From Ideonella sp. (GTDB lineage: Bacteria > Pseudomonadota > Gammaproteobacteria > Burkholderiales > Burkholderiaceae_C), in the NCBI GenBank assembly GCA_016721465.1, contig JADKIA010000036.1:62001-126000 (forward strand): DNA of 64,000 nt, in the 5' to 3' direction. The position numbers and the translations under genes were made by a program. The notes below the pieces were generated by a model. The model did not search any database, was not told the origin of the DNA, and was given only the letters and a program-made list of their open reading frames with translations. Shown piece after piece: positions 26,121-35,855 of this stretch; positions within the stretch are counted from its first letter, which is position 1, and each line of letters starts with the position of its first letter.

Positions 26121-26372
26121 AGGTGGGCACGGGCGCCGTGCTCTGGCAAGGAAGGGGCCGTGCAGCGCCCTGGGACGAACGAGGGAGGGAGGGAGGAGGA
26201 GGAGAACCGCCCCAGGATTGCTGTGCCGGAAACCCGGCCGGCTGCACGGCCAAAACAGTTCCGGCGCAGCGTGCGAATCGCAATTCGCGTGTCACACCGG
26301 TCCTGTCATGGACACCGCAAACCCGAATTGGTTCCCCGCGGCGCGTTGCTGCGTTGTAAATGCCCGGTCTGG

Positions 26373-27032
26373 TCAGGTCTTCTTTGCCGCGGCCATGCGC
26401 GCCTGATCCGCCTTGCGGTCGGCGGCCACCTTCTGCGCAGACGGGCGCTCGCCGATCATGGCGGCGTAGGCTTTCCAGTCCACGCCCGCAGCGCTCAGGA
26501 CGTCTTCGCCCAGCACCGTCTTGGTGGACAGCGCCACCAGCGGCAGGCTCACCCAGGCGGCGCAATCAGCCTGGGTGAACTGGCCACCAGCGACAAAGGG
26601 CGAGAACTTGGCCAGGCGCTTGAAGCCGAGGACGTTCTTCTGCAGCAACTTTCGCACCCGCTCCTTGGTCTCGTCGCTCACCGTGCCGCCGAAAAAGGCC
26701 TGCGTGTACAGCTCACGTGCCACCAATTCGAGGTGCAGGTTGATGAAGACGATCAGTTCACGCACCTTGGCCTGCCCGAAAGCGTCGGCTGGCATCAACG
26801 GCTTCTCGGGGTAGGCCGCGTCGAGGTAGTCGAGGATGACCTGGCTCTCGCAAAGCGGTCCGTGCTCCGTGCGAATGAACGGCACCTTGCCCAGCGGCGT
26901 GCACGACAGCACATCCTCGGCCTTGGAGCCGGTCATCACCAGTTCCTCCTGGAATGGGATGCCCTTTTCCAGCAAGGCCAACTTGACCTTGTTGTAGTAG
27001 TTCGAGACGGAAAAGCCGCACAGCGTGATCAT
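26373..27032 (-). CDS. Glutathione S-transferase family protein
   Basis: The 219-residue protein has an N-terminal thioredoxin-fold domain (residues 1-80: ITLCGFSVSNYYNKVKLALLEKGIPF, the cis-Pro GKVPFI and ESQVILDYLD) and an all-helical C-terminal domain. These are the glutathione- and substrate-binding halves of a glutathione transferase. N-terminal Ser residues near position 8-10 could activate the thiol. Subclass and substrate cannot be told from sequence. It is convergent with corA across 252 bases that hold no gene, only a purine-rich G-tract. Confidence 0.87.
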   Translation of the reverse strand: MITLCGFSVSNYYNKVKLALLEKGIPFQEELVMTGSKAEDVLSCTPLGKVPFIRTEHGPLCESQVILDYLDAAYPEKPLMPADAFGQAKVRELIVFINLHLELVARELYTQAFFGGTVSDETKERVRKLLQKNVLGFKRLAKFSPFVAGGQFTQADCAAWVSLPLVALSTKTVLGEDVLSAAGVDWKAYAAMIGERPSAQKVAADRKADQARMAAAKKT

Positions 27033-27138
27033 CGAAAGAATCTCCTCGGTTGGGGAGCCGGCAGTCTATGCCCGGTGCTGGGGGGCTTTTTGACGCCTTC
27101 GCGACTGCACGCGGGCCGGCGGTCAACCGCCCTGCCGT

Positions 27139-29883
27139 TCAGGGAAATACGGCGTGCCAGAGCGCGAGCACGGCGTCGCGCTCGCCTGCCAGCAGGCTCG
27201 GCGCGAACTGTGTCGGTTGCTCGTCCAGTCGTGCCCGGTGCTGGGCCCGACGCAACTCGCGGTAGGCGTCCGCGGCATGGCGCCCGACACCGTCGGGCAG
27301 CAGGCCTTGTTCCTCAGCGCGCTGCAGCAATGCGATGTTGCCCACGTTGTCCAGCAGCGCCGGGTGCGCAGCCGCCTGTGTGAGCACGAGGTACTGCACG
27401 GCAAACTCGGCGTCCATCATGCCGCCTGGGCTGTGCTTCACGTCGAACACGTCGGTGCGCACGGGTCGCGCCTGGCGCACCTTGTCGCGCATGCTCACGA
27501 CCTCCTGCCGAAGGGCGGCGTGGTCGCGCTCGGCGCAAAGCACCTGGCGCCGCACGGCGTCGAAACGCTCGGCCAATTCAGTGGCCCCCGCACAGAAGCG
27601 GGCGCGTGTGATGGCCTGATGCTCCCAGGCCCAGGCCGTATTGCTGCCACGCCCGACCTGATAGCGTTCAAACGACGCGATCGAGGTGACCAGCAGGCCC
27701 GAATTGCCGTTGGGCCGCAGCGCGGTGTCGATGTCGAAGAGTTCGCCAGCCGGCGTGCGCAAGGTCAGCCAGGTGATCAGCTTGCGCACGAAGTGGCTGT
27801 AGACCTCCTGCGCGCGGTCCGCGTCGGGCTCGTGCGTGTCGTCGTACAGGAACACCACGTCCAGATCGCTGCCGTAGCCCAGTTCCTTGCCACCGAGCTT
27901 GCCGTAGGCGATGACGGAGAACAGCGGCGTGGCGCGGTGGCGCTGGCGCAGGCGCGGCCAGGCCCAGCGCAGCACGCAATCCAGCGTGGCATCGGCCAAC
28001 GCGGACAGGTCGTCGGCCACCTGTTCCACGGTGATCAGGCCTTCCACGTCGCGCACGAGCGTACGGAACACTTCGGCATGGTGGGCGTGGCGCAGTGTGT
28101 CCATCAGCGCTTCTTCATCGGCCTCGCCACTGCGCACCCAGGCGTCGTGGCGCTCTTCCAATGAGCCGATGTATTCGGCCTTGCTGAAGCGGTCGTTGAG
28201 CAGTCGCGGGTCGGCCAGCTCGTCGATGACGCCGGGGTGGCGCATCAGGTAGCGCATGGGCCAGCGGGCCAGACCGAGCAGGCGCAACAGGCGTTTCATC
28301 ACCTCGGGGCGCTCCACCAGCAGGGCCAGGTAGCTGTCGCGACGCAGCAGCGGATCGAGCCAATCGACGAAGCGCAGCGCGGCGTCCTCGGTGCAGGTTT
28401 CATCGAGCACGCAGGCGTCAGCGCGTTGCACCAAACGGCCCAGGCGCATCTTGCTTTGCTCGCGCAGGGCCAACACGCGGGGCTGCACGCACCAATGGCG
28501 CACCCGCTCGGCCATGGCCGGCGACAGCTTTTCGGCCAGTGCTTCGCTGTCCAATGGCAGCGGGCCCGTACCGCAGTGCTTGCAGCCGTTGCTGGCGGCG
28601 CTGGACGCCGTGGGTGCCTGGCCTTCGTGCAGCAGGGCATCGAACTCATTGGCCACCAGCTCGCGCACCTCGCCCAGGCGGTCCAGCAGTTCGCAGGCAT
28701 CGGCACGACAGGTCAAACCCATGGACGCAGCGATCCATTGCAGGTCGTGATCCGCGGTGGGCAGCAGGTGCGTCTGCTGGTCATCGAGGAACTGGATCCG
28801 GTGCTCCACGCGACGCAGGAAGACATAGGCATCGGCCAGCTTGGTGGCCGTTGCAGGTTTCATCAGCCCGCGGGCCGACAGCCGCTGCAGGCTGCGCAGC
28901 GTGGATCGGGTGCGGATCTCCGGGAACTGCCCGCCCCGCACCACCAGCAGCAACTGCACGATGAACTCGATCTCGCGGATGCCGCCGCGCGAGAGCTTCA
29001 CGTCGTTGGCCCGCTCGGGACGGCCCGCTGCGCGGCGTTGCGCTTCCTCGCGAATCTTGCGGTGCAACTGGCGCAGGCCTTCGAAGATGCCGTAGTCGAG
29101 ATAGCGGCGGTAGACGAAGGCTGTGACCAGTGAGCGCAGCGGCAGGGCGCGCCCGGATTTGACAGAGGCAAACGGCGCGATCACCCGACTCTTGAGCCAC
29201 GCAAAGCGCTCCCACTCACGACCCTGCACCTGGAAATACTCCTCCAGCATGCCCAGGCTCACCACCGGTGGGCCCGAATTGCCGTTGGGCCGCAGCGCCA
29301 GGTCGACGCGAAACACGAAACCGTCGTCGGTGGTGTCTCCAATCAGCGTGTACAGGCGCTTGGCGACGTTGGCAAAGTACTCGTGAGCGGTGATGGGGCG
29401 GGGGCCGTCGGTCTGGCCGTCGTCCTCGTAGACATAGATCAGATCGATGTCGGAGGAGACGTTCAATTCGCGCGCGCCGAGCTTGCCCATGCCGATGATC
29501 CAGAAGTCGATCACCTGGCCTTCGGCGTTGCGCGGGGCGCCGCTGCGGGCATCCTCATCGGTGCGCGACTGGGTCAGCGCAATCTCCAGCGTGGCCTCGG
29601 CCAGCGCCGTCATGGCCCCGGTGATGTGGTCCAGCGGCGCCTGCTGCTCGGTGTCCAGCACGGCCAGGCGCTCGAGCACCAACTGGCGGGCGACGCGCAG
29701 GGCAGACACCAAGGGCCGTCCCTCGGCGACCAGCAGCGCCACCAGGGCGGTGATCCGGGCGACGTCCGGCACCCCTGGCGGCAACAGCGCCAGATCCGCC
29801 GCGTATCGGCGGCGCACGCGCTGCACGAATCGGCTGTGGTCGGCGCAGGCCGATGGCAAGGGTGTCAGGTCGGTGGAACCCAT
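27139..29883 (-). CDS. glnE: Bifunctional glutamine synthetase adenylyltransferase/adenylyl-removing enzyme
   Basis: GlnE adds and removes AMP on glutamine synthetase in response to PII signals, tuning nitrogen assimilation. The 914-residue protein has two nucleotidyltransferase domains: the N-terminal de-adenylylating one (GMGKLGARELNVSSDIDLIYVY, near residue 142) and the C-terminal adenylylating one (AYGKLGGKELGYGSDLDVVFLYDD, near residue 670). Each is followed by a helical domain. ATG 29883 (MGSTDLTPLPS) is chosen; a longer in-frame extension upstream reads as unrelated sequence. It faces the yhdP-like gene. Confidence 0.96.
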   Translation of the reverse strand: MGSTDLTPLPSACADHSRFVQRVRRRYAADLALLPPGVPDVARITALVALLVAEGRPLVSALRVARQLVLERLAVLDTEQQAPLDHITGAMTALAEATLEIALTQSRTDEDARSGAPRNAEGQVIDFWIIGMGKLGARELNVSSDIDLIYVYEDDGQTDGPRPITAHEYFANVAKRLYTLIGDTTDDGFVFRVDLALRPNGNSGPPVVSLGMLEEYFQVQGREWERFAWLKSRVIAPFASVKSGRALPLRSLVTAFVYRRYLDYGIFEGLRQLHRKIREEAQRRAAGRPERANDVKLSRGGIREIEFIVQLLLVVRGGQFPEIRTRSTLRSLQRLSARGLMKPATATKLADAYVFLRRVEHRIQFLDDQQTHLLPTADHDLQWIAASMGLTCRADACELLDRLGEVRELVANEFDALLHEGQAPTASSAASNGCKHCGTGPLPLDSEALAEKLSPAMAERVRHWCVQPRVLALREQSKMRLGRLVQRADACVLDETCTEDAALRFVDWLDPLLRRDSYLALLVERPEVMKRLLRLLGLARWPMRYLMRHPGVIDELADPRLLNDRFSKAEYIGSLEERHDAWVRSGEADEEALMDTLRHAHHAEVFRTLVRDVEGLITVEQVADDLSALADATLDCVLRWAWPRLRQRHRATPLFSVIAYGKLGGKELGYGSDLDVVFLYDDTHEPDADRAQEVYSHFVRKLITWLTLRTPAGELFDIDTALRPNGNSGLLVTSIASFERYQVGRGSNTAWAWEHQAITRARFCAGATELAERFDAVRRQVLCAERDHAALRQEVVSMRDKVRQARPVRTDVFDVKHSPGGMMDAEFAVQYLVLTQAAAHPALLDNVGNIALLQRAEEQGLLPDGVGRHAADAYRELRRAQHRARLDEQPTQFAPSLLAGERDAVLALWHAVFP

Positions 29884-30064
29884 GGTGGACTGCAGGCGGT
29901 GTGCTAGATTGCCTTGGCGGGCCAGGCGGCAGGTGCGCTCGGTTCGCGCAGTGCCTTTGGGCCAGCGTTGCAGCTGTCCGTTTCCCCGCCCGGCAAGCGG
30001 TTCGTGTGCTGAAACGGCCCGCGGCAGCGCGTTCCAGTCGCCCGGTGCTGGTGGTCCCTCATCA

Positions 30065-33000
30065 ATGCCCCTCTTGCAGTCTGCCGTCGTTCCCGAAGCC
30101 CCAACGCGTGCACCGCGCTGGCGCTGGTGGCGCTTGTCGTTGCGCGTTGGTGGCTGGATTGTGCTCGCGGCGTGGAGCTTAGTCCTGCTGGCCTGGCTCT
30201 CGCTGCATTGGCTGATTTTGCCCCGACTGGATGAATGGCGACCGCAGGTCGAAGCGCAGGCCAGTCGCGCGCTGGGCGTACCGGTGCACATCGGCCGAAT
30301 CGATGCCCGCTCATCGAGTTGGGTGCCGGCCTTCAAGTTGCACGACGTGGTCTTGCGCGATTCGCGCGGGCTGGAGGCGCTGCGCCTGCCGCAGGTCACG
30401 GCCTCGCTGGCAGTGTCCTCGCTGTTGTCGCTGCAGTTGCGATTCGAGCAGTTGCTCATTGACGGCGCACGGCTTGAGGTGCGCCGCGACGCCAAGGGAC
30501 GGCTGCGGGTGGCCGGCATCGATGTCGATGGCGAGGCCGTCGGCAGCGCTGGCGACCTGGCCGATTGGTTCTTCGCCCAGCACGAGTTCGTGATCCGCGG
30601 TGGCGCGGTGCGTTGGGTGGACGAGTTGCGCGGTGCGCCGCCACTCGAGTTGGCCGACGTGCAATTGGTGGTGCGCAACCGCCTGAACCGCCACGATCTG
30701 CGGCTGGACGCCACGCCGCCCACCGGATGGGGCCAGCGATTCAAGCTGGTTCTGCGCGCACGTCAGCCGCTGCTGGCCCAGGCGGGCGACTGGCAGCGCT
30801 GGCGGGGCACGGTGCATGCCGATTTCCCGCAAGTGCTGGTGCAGCAACTGCGCCGACACGTGGACCTGCCTTTCTCGCTCACGCAGGGCGAGGGCGCTCT
30901 GCGCGCGTGGGCGGATTTCAACAACGGCCTGCCCCAAGGCGGCACCATGGATGTGGCGCTGCGCGACGTGTCGGTGCGACTGGCCGCCAACTTGGAGCCG
31001 CTGGCGCTGACGCAGCTGGGCGGCCGCGTCGTGGTGGCGCGCCAGGCCGATGGCGTCAAGGTGCAGGCCGAGCGACTGGGCTTTCAGACCGCGCAGGGCC
31101 AGGTCTGGCAGGAGGGCCCACTGTCATTGGCCTGGCAACAGCAGCAGGTGCTCAGCGCCTCGGCATTGCTGCAGTCCCCAGGCATCCATCCGGTGACCGG
31201 CGGCGAATTCAGTGCCGAACGCCTGGACCTGGCCGTGATGGCCGAGTTGGCAGAGCGACTGCCCCTGGGCACCGGTGTGCGCCGTTTGCTGGCCGAGCTG
31301 AACCCGCAGGGCACGGTGTCCGGACTCCAGGCCCGGTGGCAGGGCGCGGTGGATGCGCCCACCAGCTATCAAGTGCGCGCCGAGGTCAAGGGCATGGCCA
31401 TCGCCGCCGCGCCATCGCCCGAGCCAGGAGGCATTGGCCGACCCGGCTGGCGCGGCGCGGATCTGTCCTTTCAAGGCACAGAGTCCGGCGGCCAGGCCAC
31501 GCTGGCGCTGAACGGCGGCGCGCTGGAGTTGCCGGGTGTGTTCGAGCAGCCTGTCGTGCCCTTGCGACGATTCGGAGCGCAACTGGCATGGCGCATCGGC
31601 GAGGCCAAAGACGGCGTGAGGCCGCGTGTTGAGCTGAAGGTGAGCGGTGCCCGGTTCGAGAACGACGATGCGCAGGGCGAGCTCGACGCCAGCTGGCACA
31701 CCGGCAGCAATGACGGCTTTGGCAAGGGCGCCCGCCTGCCGGGCGTGCTGGAAATGAACGGCAAGCTCACCCAGGGCAAGGCCGCACAGGTGTCGCGCTA
31801 TTTGCCGCTGGGCATTCCGGCCTCGGTTCGCGGCTATGTGCGGCGTGCCGTGGTCGCCGGGCGCGTGCCCAGCGCCACCTTCCGCGTCAAGGGCGACCTG
31901 TGGGACTTCCCATATGTCCAGCGCAGCGACGGCGAATTCCGCATTGCCGCACAGGTGCAGGACGTCACCCTGGACAGCGTGCCGCCGGCGTCGGCAGCGG
32001 CAGCGGCCTGGCCCGCATTCAGCCAGGTGGACGGCGAGCTGCTGTTCGAGCGCAGCGCCATGCAGATCCGCAACGCGCGCGGCAGGCTGTGGGGCGTGGC
32101 GCTCAACAATGTGCAGGGCGGGATCCGCAACCTGGCCGAGCACGCGGTGCTGGAGCTCGAAGGGCATGCCCAAGGGCCGGCCGCTGACTTTGTACGCTAT
32201 GTTGGAGCCAGTCCGGTGGGCGGCTGGCTCGATGGTGCGTTGGCGCGAACCACGGCCGAGGGCCAGGCCGAGCTGCAACTGACGCTGCGCCTGCCACTGG
32301 ATCGCCTGGACCAGTCCACCGTCAAGGGTCATGTGCAGCTGGCCGGCGGCGACCTGCGGCTGCGTCCCGACGTGCCGCTGCTGGGCAGCGCGCGCGGGCG
32401 CGTGGATTTCACGCACCAAGGCTTCAACCTGGCCGGCACGGCGCGGGTGTACGGGGGTGAGGCGCAGTTGGAAGGTGGCAGCCAGCCGGACGGCAGCCTG
32501 CGCCTGACCGCCGCCGGCGTGGCCACGGCCGACGGCCTGCGTCGCGCCACTGACCTGGGTCTGGTGTCCCGCTGGGCCGCCCGCGTCGAAGGCCAGGCGC
32601 CCTATCGCGTCCAGCTGGGCATCGTGCGCGGCTACACCGAACTGCTGGTGACCAGCCCACTCACCGGCCTGGCCATCGACCTGCCGTCGCCCTTGCAGAA
32701 GTCCGCCGAAGTCAGCCTGCCGCTGCGCGTGCAGTTCAGCCCCGTGCTCGAAGCCCACAACAGCGCAAAGCCGCAGCGTGATGTCTTGCGGGTGGACTTG
32801 GGGTCGGTGCTCAGCGCCCAATACCAACGCGACGTGAGCGGCGATGCGGCCCGTGTCCTGCGCGGGGCACTGGCGGTGAATGCGCCGCTGCCCGAGATGG
32901 CGCCGGGTGTTCGAGCCGTGCTGAACCTGCAGCAGGTGCACGCCGATGCCTGGTCGGCGGTCGCCGACGGACTGGGTGTCGGTCCGGGTCCGGCGAGCCA

Positions 33001-34234
33001 ACCGGCGGGCGGGGGCCGGCGAAGCGGTCCGGCAGCCGAGCCCGGTGCCGCGGGTGTGGGCATGGTCACATCGGACTACCTGCCGCAGTCGGTCGGGCTC
33101 AAGGCGCAGGCGCTGACGCTGGCGTCGCGTCGCCTCACCAACCTTGCACTCGAACTGCGGCGCGTGGCTGCGCCCGCGCCGGGTTGGCACGCCCAAGTCG
33201 AGGCCGACCAGTTGCGCGGTGAGATCTCCTATGCGGAACCGCGTGGGCCCAACGATGCCGGGCGCGTGCAGGCGCGGTTGGCGCGCTTGTCGGTGCCGCA
33301 GTCCGACGTCGAGGGCGTCGAGAGCCTGCTCGACAAGGCGCCAGACAGCGTGCCCGCGGTCGACCTGGAGGTGGACGACTTCGAACTGCGTGGCCGCAAG
33401 CTGGGCAAGCTCACGGTGGACGCGGTGAATCGCAGCCGCAGTGGAATCGCCTCCGCACGGGAGTGGCGCTTGAATCGGCTGGCCCTGGCCCTGCCCGAGG
33501 GAGAGCTGGTGGCCACGGGTCAATGGGGCGCGGCCGGTGCCGACGCGCGCCGCAGCATGGACCTGAACTTCCGCCTTCAAGTGCGCGATGCGGGCCAGAT
33601 GCTGCAGCGACTGGGCTTCGGCGCGGTGATTCGCGGTGGCAAGGGCGAACTGCAGGGGCAGGTCCAGTGGGTGGGCTCGCCATTGGGCCTGGACATGCCC
33701 TCGCTCGACGGTCGCATGAGTCTGGCGCTGGATGCCGGCCAATTCCTGAAGGCCGATGCCGGTGCCGGTCGCCTGCTGGGGGTGCTGAGTCTGCAGGCCT
33801 TGCCGCGGCGCCTGGCGCTGGACTTCCGCGATGTCTTCCAGGAGGGCTTCGCTTTCGACAACATCACTGGCGATGTGCAGATCGCCCGTGGCCTGGCGCG
33901 CACCAACAACTTGCGCATGCGCGGTGTGCAGGCGGCGGTGCTGATGGAGGGCACGGCCGACATCGTCCGCGAGACGCAGGATCTGCACGTGGTGGTGGTG
34001 CCGGACATCAATGCCGGCACGGCCTCGCTGGCCTATGCGGTGATCAACCCCTTGGTGGGCTTGGGCACCTTCCTTGGGCAGCTGCTGTTGCGCGGTCCCC
34101 TGGCCGAGGCCGGCACGCGTGAGTTCAAGGTGACGGGCAGCTGGGCCGATCCGCAGGTGAGCAAACTGGAGCGCCGCACGCCGCCGCTCGCTGCGCCGGC
34201 TTCTTCCCCGGCCTCTGCAGCGAGCGCGCCTTGA
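30065..34234 (+). CDS. yhdP: YhdP-family (AsmA-like) envelope protein
   Basis: The 1389-residue protein starts with a basic segment and one transmembrane anchor at about 27-50 (LRVGGWIVLAAWSLVLLAWL), then a long periplasmic beta-rich region. This is the layout of the AsmA/YhdP bridge-like proteins, which are thought to carry phospholipids from inner to outer membrane. Family features include the DUF3971-type region with VHIGRIDARSS near the N-terminus and a C-terminal AsmA-like VVVPDINAGTASLAYAVINPLVGLGTFLGQ. ATG 30065 is chosen on the family N-terminus. A nitrilase-family gene follows after seven bases. Confidence 0.9.
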   Translation: MPLLQSAVVPEAPTRAPRWRWWRLSLRVGGWIVLAAWSLVLLAWLSLHWLILPRLDEWRPQVEAQASRALGVPVHIGRIDARSSSWVPAFKLHDVVLRDSRGLEALRLPQVTASLAVSSLLSLQLRFEQLLIDGARLEVRRDAKGRLRVAGIDVDGEAVGSAGDLADWFFAQHEFVIRGGAVRWVDELRGAPPLELADVQLVVRNRLNRHDLRLDATPPTGWGQRFKLVLRARQPLLAQAGDWQRWRGTVHADFPQVLVQQLRRHVDLPFSLTQGEGALRAWADFNNGLPQGGTMDVALRDVSVRLAANLEPLALTQLGGRVVVARQADGVKVQAERLGFQTAQGQVWQEGPLSLAWQQQQVLSASALLQSPGIHPVTGGEFSAERLDLAVMAELAERLPLGTGVRRLLAELNPQGTVSGLQARWQGAVDAPTSYQVRAEVKGMAIAAAPSPEPGGIGRPGWRGADLSFQGTESGGQATLALNGGALELPGVFEQPVVPLRRFGAQLAWRIGEAKDGVRPRVELKVSGARFENDDAQGELDASWHTGSNDGFGKGARLPGVLEMNGKLTQGKAAQVSRYLPLGIPASVRGYVRRAVVAGRVPSATFRVKGDLWDFPYVQRSDGEFRIAAQVQDVTLDSVPPASAAAAAWPAFSQVDGELLFERSAMQIRNARGRLWGVALNNVQGGIRNLAEHAVLELEGHAQGPAADFVRYVGASPVGGWLDGALARTTAEGQAELQLTLRLPLDRLDQSTVKGHVQLAGGDLRLRPDVPLLGSARGRVDFTHQGFNLAGTARVYGGEAQLEGGSQPDGSLRLTAAGVATADGLRRATDLGLVSRWAARVEGQAPYRVQLGIVRGYTELLVTSPLTGLAIDLPSPLQKSAEVSLPLRVQFSPVLEAHNSAKPQRDVLRVDLGSVLSAQYQRDVSGDAARVLRGALAVNAPLPEMAPGVRAVLNLQQVHADAWSAVADGLGVGPGPASQPAGGGRRSGPAAEPGAAGVGMVTSDYLPQSVGLKAQALTLASRRLTNLALELRRVAAPAPGWHAQVEADQLRGEISYAEPRGPNDAGRVQARLARLSVPQSDVEGVESLLDKAPDSVPAVDLEVDDFELRGRKLGKLTVDAVNRSRSGIASAREWRLNRLALALPEGELVATGQWGAAGADARRSMDLNFRLQVRDAGQMLQRLGFGAVIRGGKGELQGQVQWVGSPLGLDMPSLDGRMSLALDAGQFLKADAGAGRLLGVLSLQALPRRLALDFRDVFQEGFAFDNITGDVQIARGLARTNNLRMRGVQAAVLMEGTADIVRETQDLHVVVVPDINAGTASLAYAVINPLVGLGTFLGQLLLRGPLAEAGTREFKVTGSWADPQVSKLERRTPPLAAPASSPASAASAP

Positions 34235-34241
34235 TGCGATC

Positions 34242-35072
34242 ATGCCGGCAACGCCCGCTGGAGTTGTCGCATTGAAAGTTGCTGCAGTGCAAATGGTGTC
34301 CACGCCGGACGTGGATCGCAATCTGGAAGCCGCTGCCAAGGGCATCGCCGAGGCCGCCGCTGCCGGAGCCGAACTGGTGGCCTTGCCCGAATACTTCTGT
34401 TTGCTGGGCCGCAGCGACACCGACAAGCTGGCCATCGCCGAGGCCGACGGCGATGGCCCGATCCAGGGCTTCCTGGCCGCCTGTGCCGCCAAGCACGGCT
34501 TGTGGCTCATCGGCGGCACGCTGCCGATCCGCAGCGCGCAGGCCGGCCAGGTGCTCAACAGCAGTTGTGCCCATGGCCCCGACGGCCGGCGTGTGGCGCG
34601 ATACGACAAGATCCACCTGTTCGCCTTCGACAACGGCCGCGAGCGCTACGACGAAGGCCGCACGCTGCTGGCGGGCAGCGAGCCCGTGGCCTTCGATGCG
34701 GGCGGTGTGCGCGTGGGCATGTCGGTGTGCTACGACCTGCGCTTCCCCGAGCTCTATCGTGCGCTGATGCACCCGCCCTGCGATCTGATTGTGGTGCCCT
34801 CGGCCTTCACCCACACCACGGGCCAGGCCCATTGGGAGCTGCTGCTGCGTGCCCGGGCCATTGAGAATCAGTGTTATGTCCTGGCCCCGGCCCAGGGCGG
34901 CCTGCATGAGAATGGACGCCGAACCTGGGGTCACAGCCTGTTGGCAGATCCCTGGGGCAGGCTGGTCGATTGCCTTGCGGAAGGCCCGGGCGTGGTGATT
35001 GGCGAGCTGGATCGGCAACGCCTGGCCGACGTGCGCCAGCAGTTGCCCGCGCTGGCCCACCGTCGGCTGTGA
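34242..35072 (+). CDS. Carbon-nitrogen hydrolase (nitrilase-family amidase)
   Basis: The 276-residue protein has the Glu-Lys-Cys triad of the nitrilase superfamily: E50 in VALPEYF, K123 in RYDKIHLF and C163 in SVCYDLRFPELYR. Of the known branches it looks most like the Nit1/YafV-type omega-amidase or deaminated-glutathione amidase group, as it lacks extra domains and has the typical GGTLPIRS and LLLRARAIENQCYV segments. The precise substrate is not certain. It follows yhdP closely, a common pairing in Burkholderiales. Confidence 0.9.
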   Translation: MPATPAGVVALKVAAVQMVSTPDVDRNLEAAAKGIAEAAAAGAELVALPEYFCLLGRSDTDKLAIAEADGDGPIQGFLAACAAKHGLWLIGGTLPIRSAQAGQVLNSSCAHGPDGRRVARYDKIHLFAFDNGRERYDEGRTLLAGSEPVAFDAGGVRVGMSVCYDLRFPELYRALMHPPCDLIVVPSAFTHTTGQAHWELLLRARAIENQCYVLAPAQGGLHENGRRTWGHSLLADPWGRLVDCLAEGPGVVIGELDRQRLADVRQQLPALAHRRL

Positions 35073-35105
35073 TTTGGCCAAACGCCCAACCCGAGGAATG
35101 ACGCG

Positions 35106-35837
35106 ATGACGAGACCCGACAAGGCCGTGCTGGTGGTGGGTGCTGGGGACGCCACCGGCGGCGCCATTGCCCGCCGCTTCGCCCGGGAGGGCTATGCTGC
35201 CTGCCTCAGCCGACGCAGTGCCGACAAACTGCAGCCGCTGGTGCAACGCATCCATGCCGAGGGTGGCGTGGCGCATGGCTTTGGCTCCGATGCGCGCGAC
35301 GAGGCGGCGGTGATCGAGTTGTTCGCGCACATCGAGCGCGAGATCGCGCCCATCGAGGTGCTGGTGTTCAACATCGGCGCCAACGTGCGCTTTCCCATCA
35401 CCGAGATGACCGAGCGCGTCTACCGCAAGGTGTGGGAGATGGCGGCGCTGTCGGGTTTCCTGGTCGGCCGTGAGGCCGCCCGCGTGATGCAGGCGCGCGG
35501 GCGCGGCACGATCCTGTTCACTGGCGCCACGGCGAGCCTGCGCGGCGGCTCGGGCTTTGCGGCGTTTGCCGGCGCCAAGCACGCGTTGCGCGCGCTGGCG
35601 CAAAGCATGGCGCGCGAACTGGGCCCCAAGGGCATCCACGTGGCGCATGTGGTGATCGACGGCGCGATCGACACGGCGTTCATTGCCGAGAACTTCCCCG
35701 AGCGCTACGCCACGAAGGCGCATGACGGCATCCTCGACCCTGAAGCCATTGCCGAGAGCTATTGGCAGATCCATCGCCAGCACCGCAGCGCCTGGACCCA
35801 TGAAATGGACCTGCGCCCGTGGACCGAGGCGTTTTGA
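35106..35837 (+). CDS. SDR-family oxidoreductase-like protein with Tyr-to-Phe change
   Basis: The 243-residue protein has the short-chain dehydrogenase fold: cofactor loop VVGAGDATGGAIARRF (a variant of TGxxxGIG), NIGA at 89-92, Ser144 in ATASLRGG, and a helix FAAFAGAKHALRALAQSMARELG. In active enzymes the last helix begins YxxxK; here it is FxxxK (F154, K158), so the usual catalytic Tyr is missing. The DNA codon is TTT. Either this subfamily is not a classical dehydrogenase or uses another residue. Its substrate is unknown. The gene follows the nitrilase and precedes an isomerase. Confidence 0.85.
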   Translation: MTRPDKAVLVVGAGDATGGAIARRFAREGYAACLSRRSADKLQPLVQRIHAEGGVAHGFGSDARDEAAVIELFAHIEREIAPIEVLVFNIGANVRFPITEMTERVYRKVWEMAALSGFLVGREAARVMQARGRGTILFTGATASLRGGSGFAAFAGAKHALRALAQSMARELGPKGIHVAHVVIDGAIDTAFIAENFPERYATKAHDGILDPEAIAESYWQIHRQHRSAWTHEMDLRPWTEAF

Positions 35838-35855
35838 CCAGAAGGAGACCTGGCG

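Noticed and set aside
29884..30744. N-terminal extension of glnE by almost 290 codons
   Set aside because: It overlaps yhdP, reads as Arg/Ser-rich junk and is not in the GlnE family.
31124..34633. A 1169-codon minus-strand frame across yhdP
   Set aside because: Antisense mirror of yhdP without domains; the plus-strand gene has an anchor helix and AsmA-like end.
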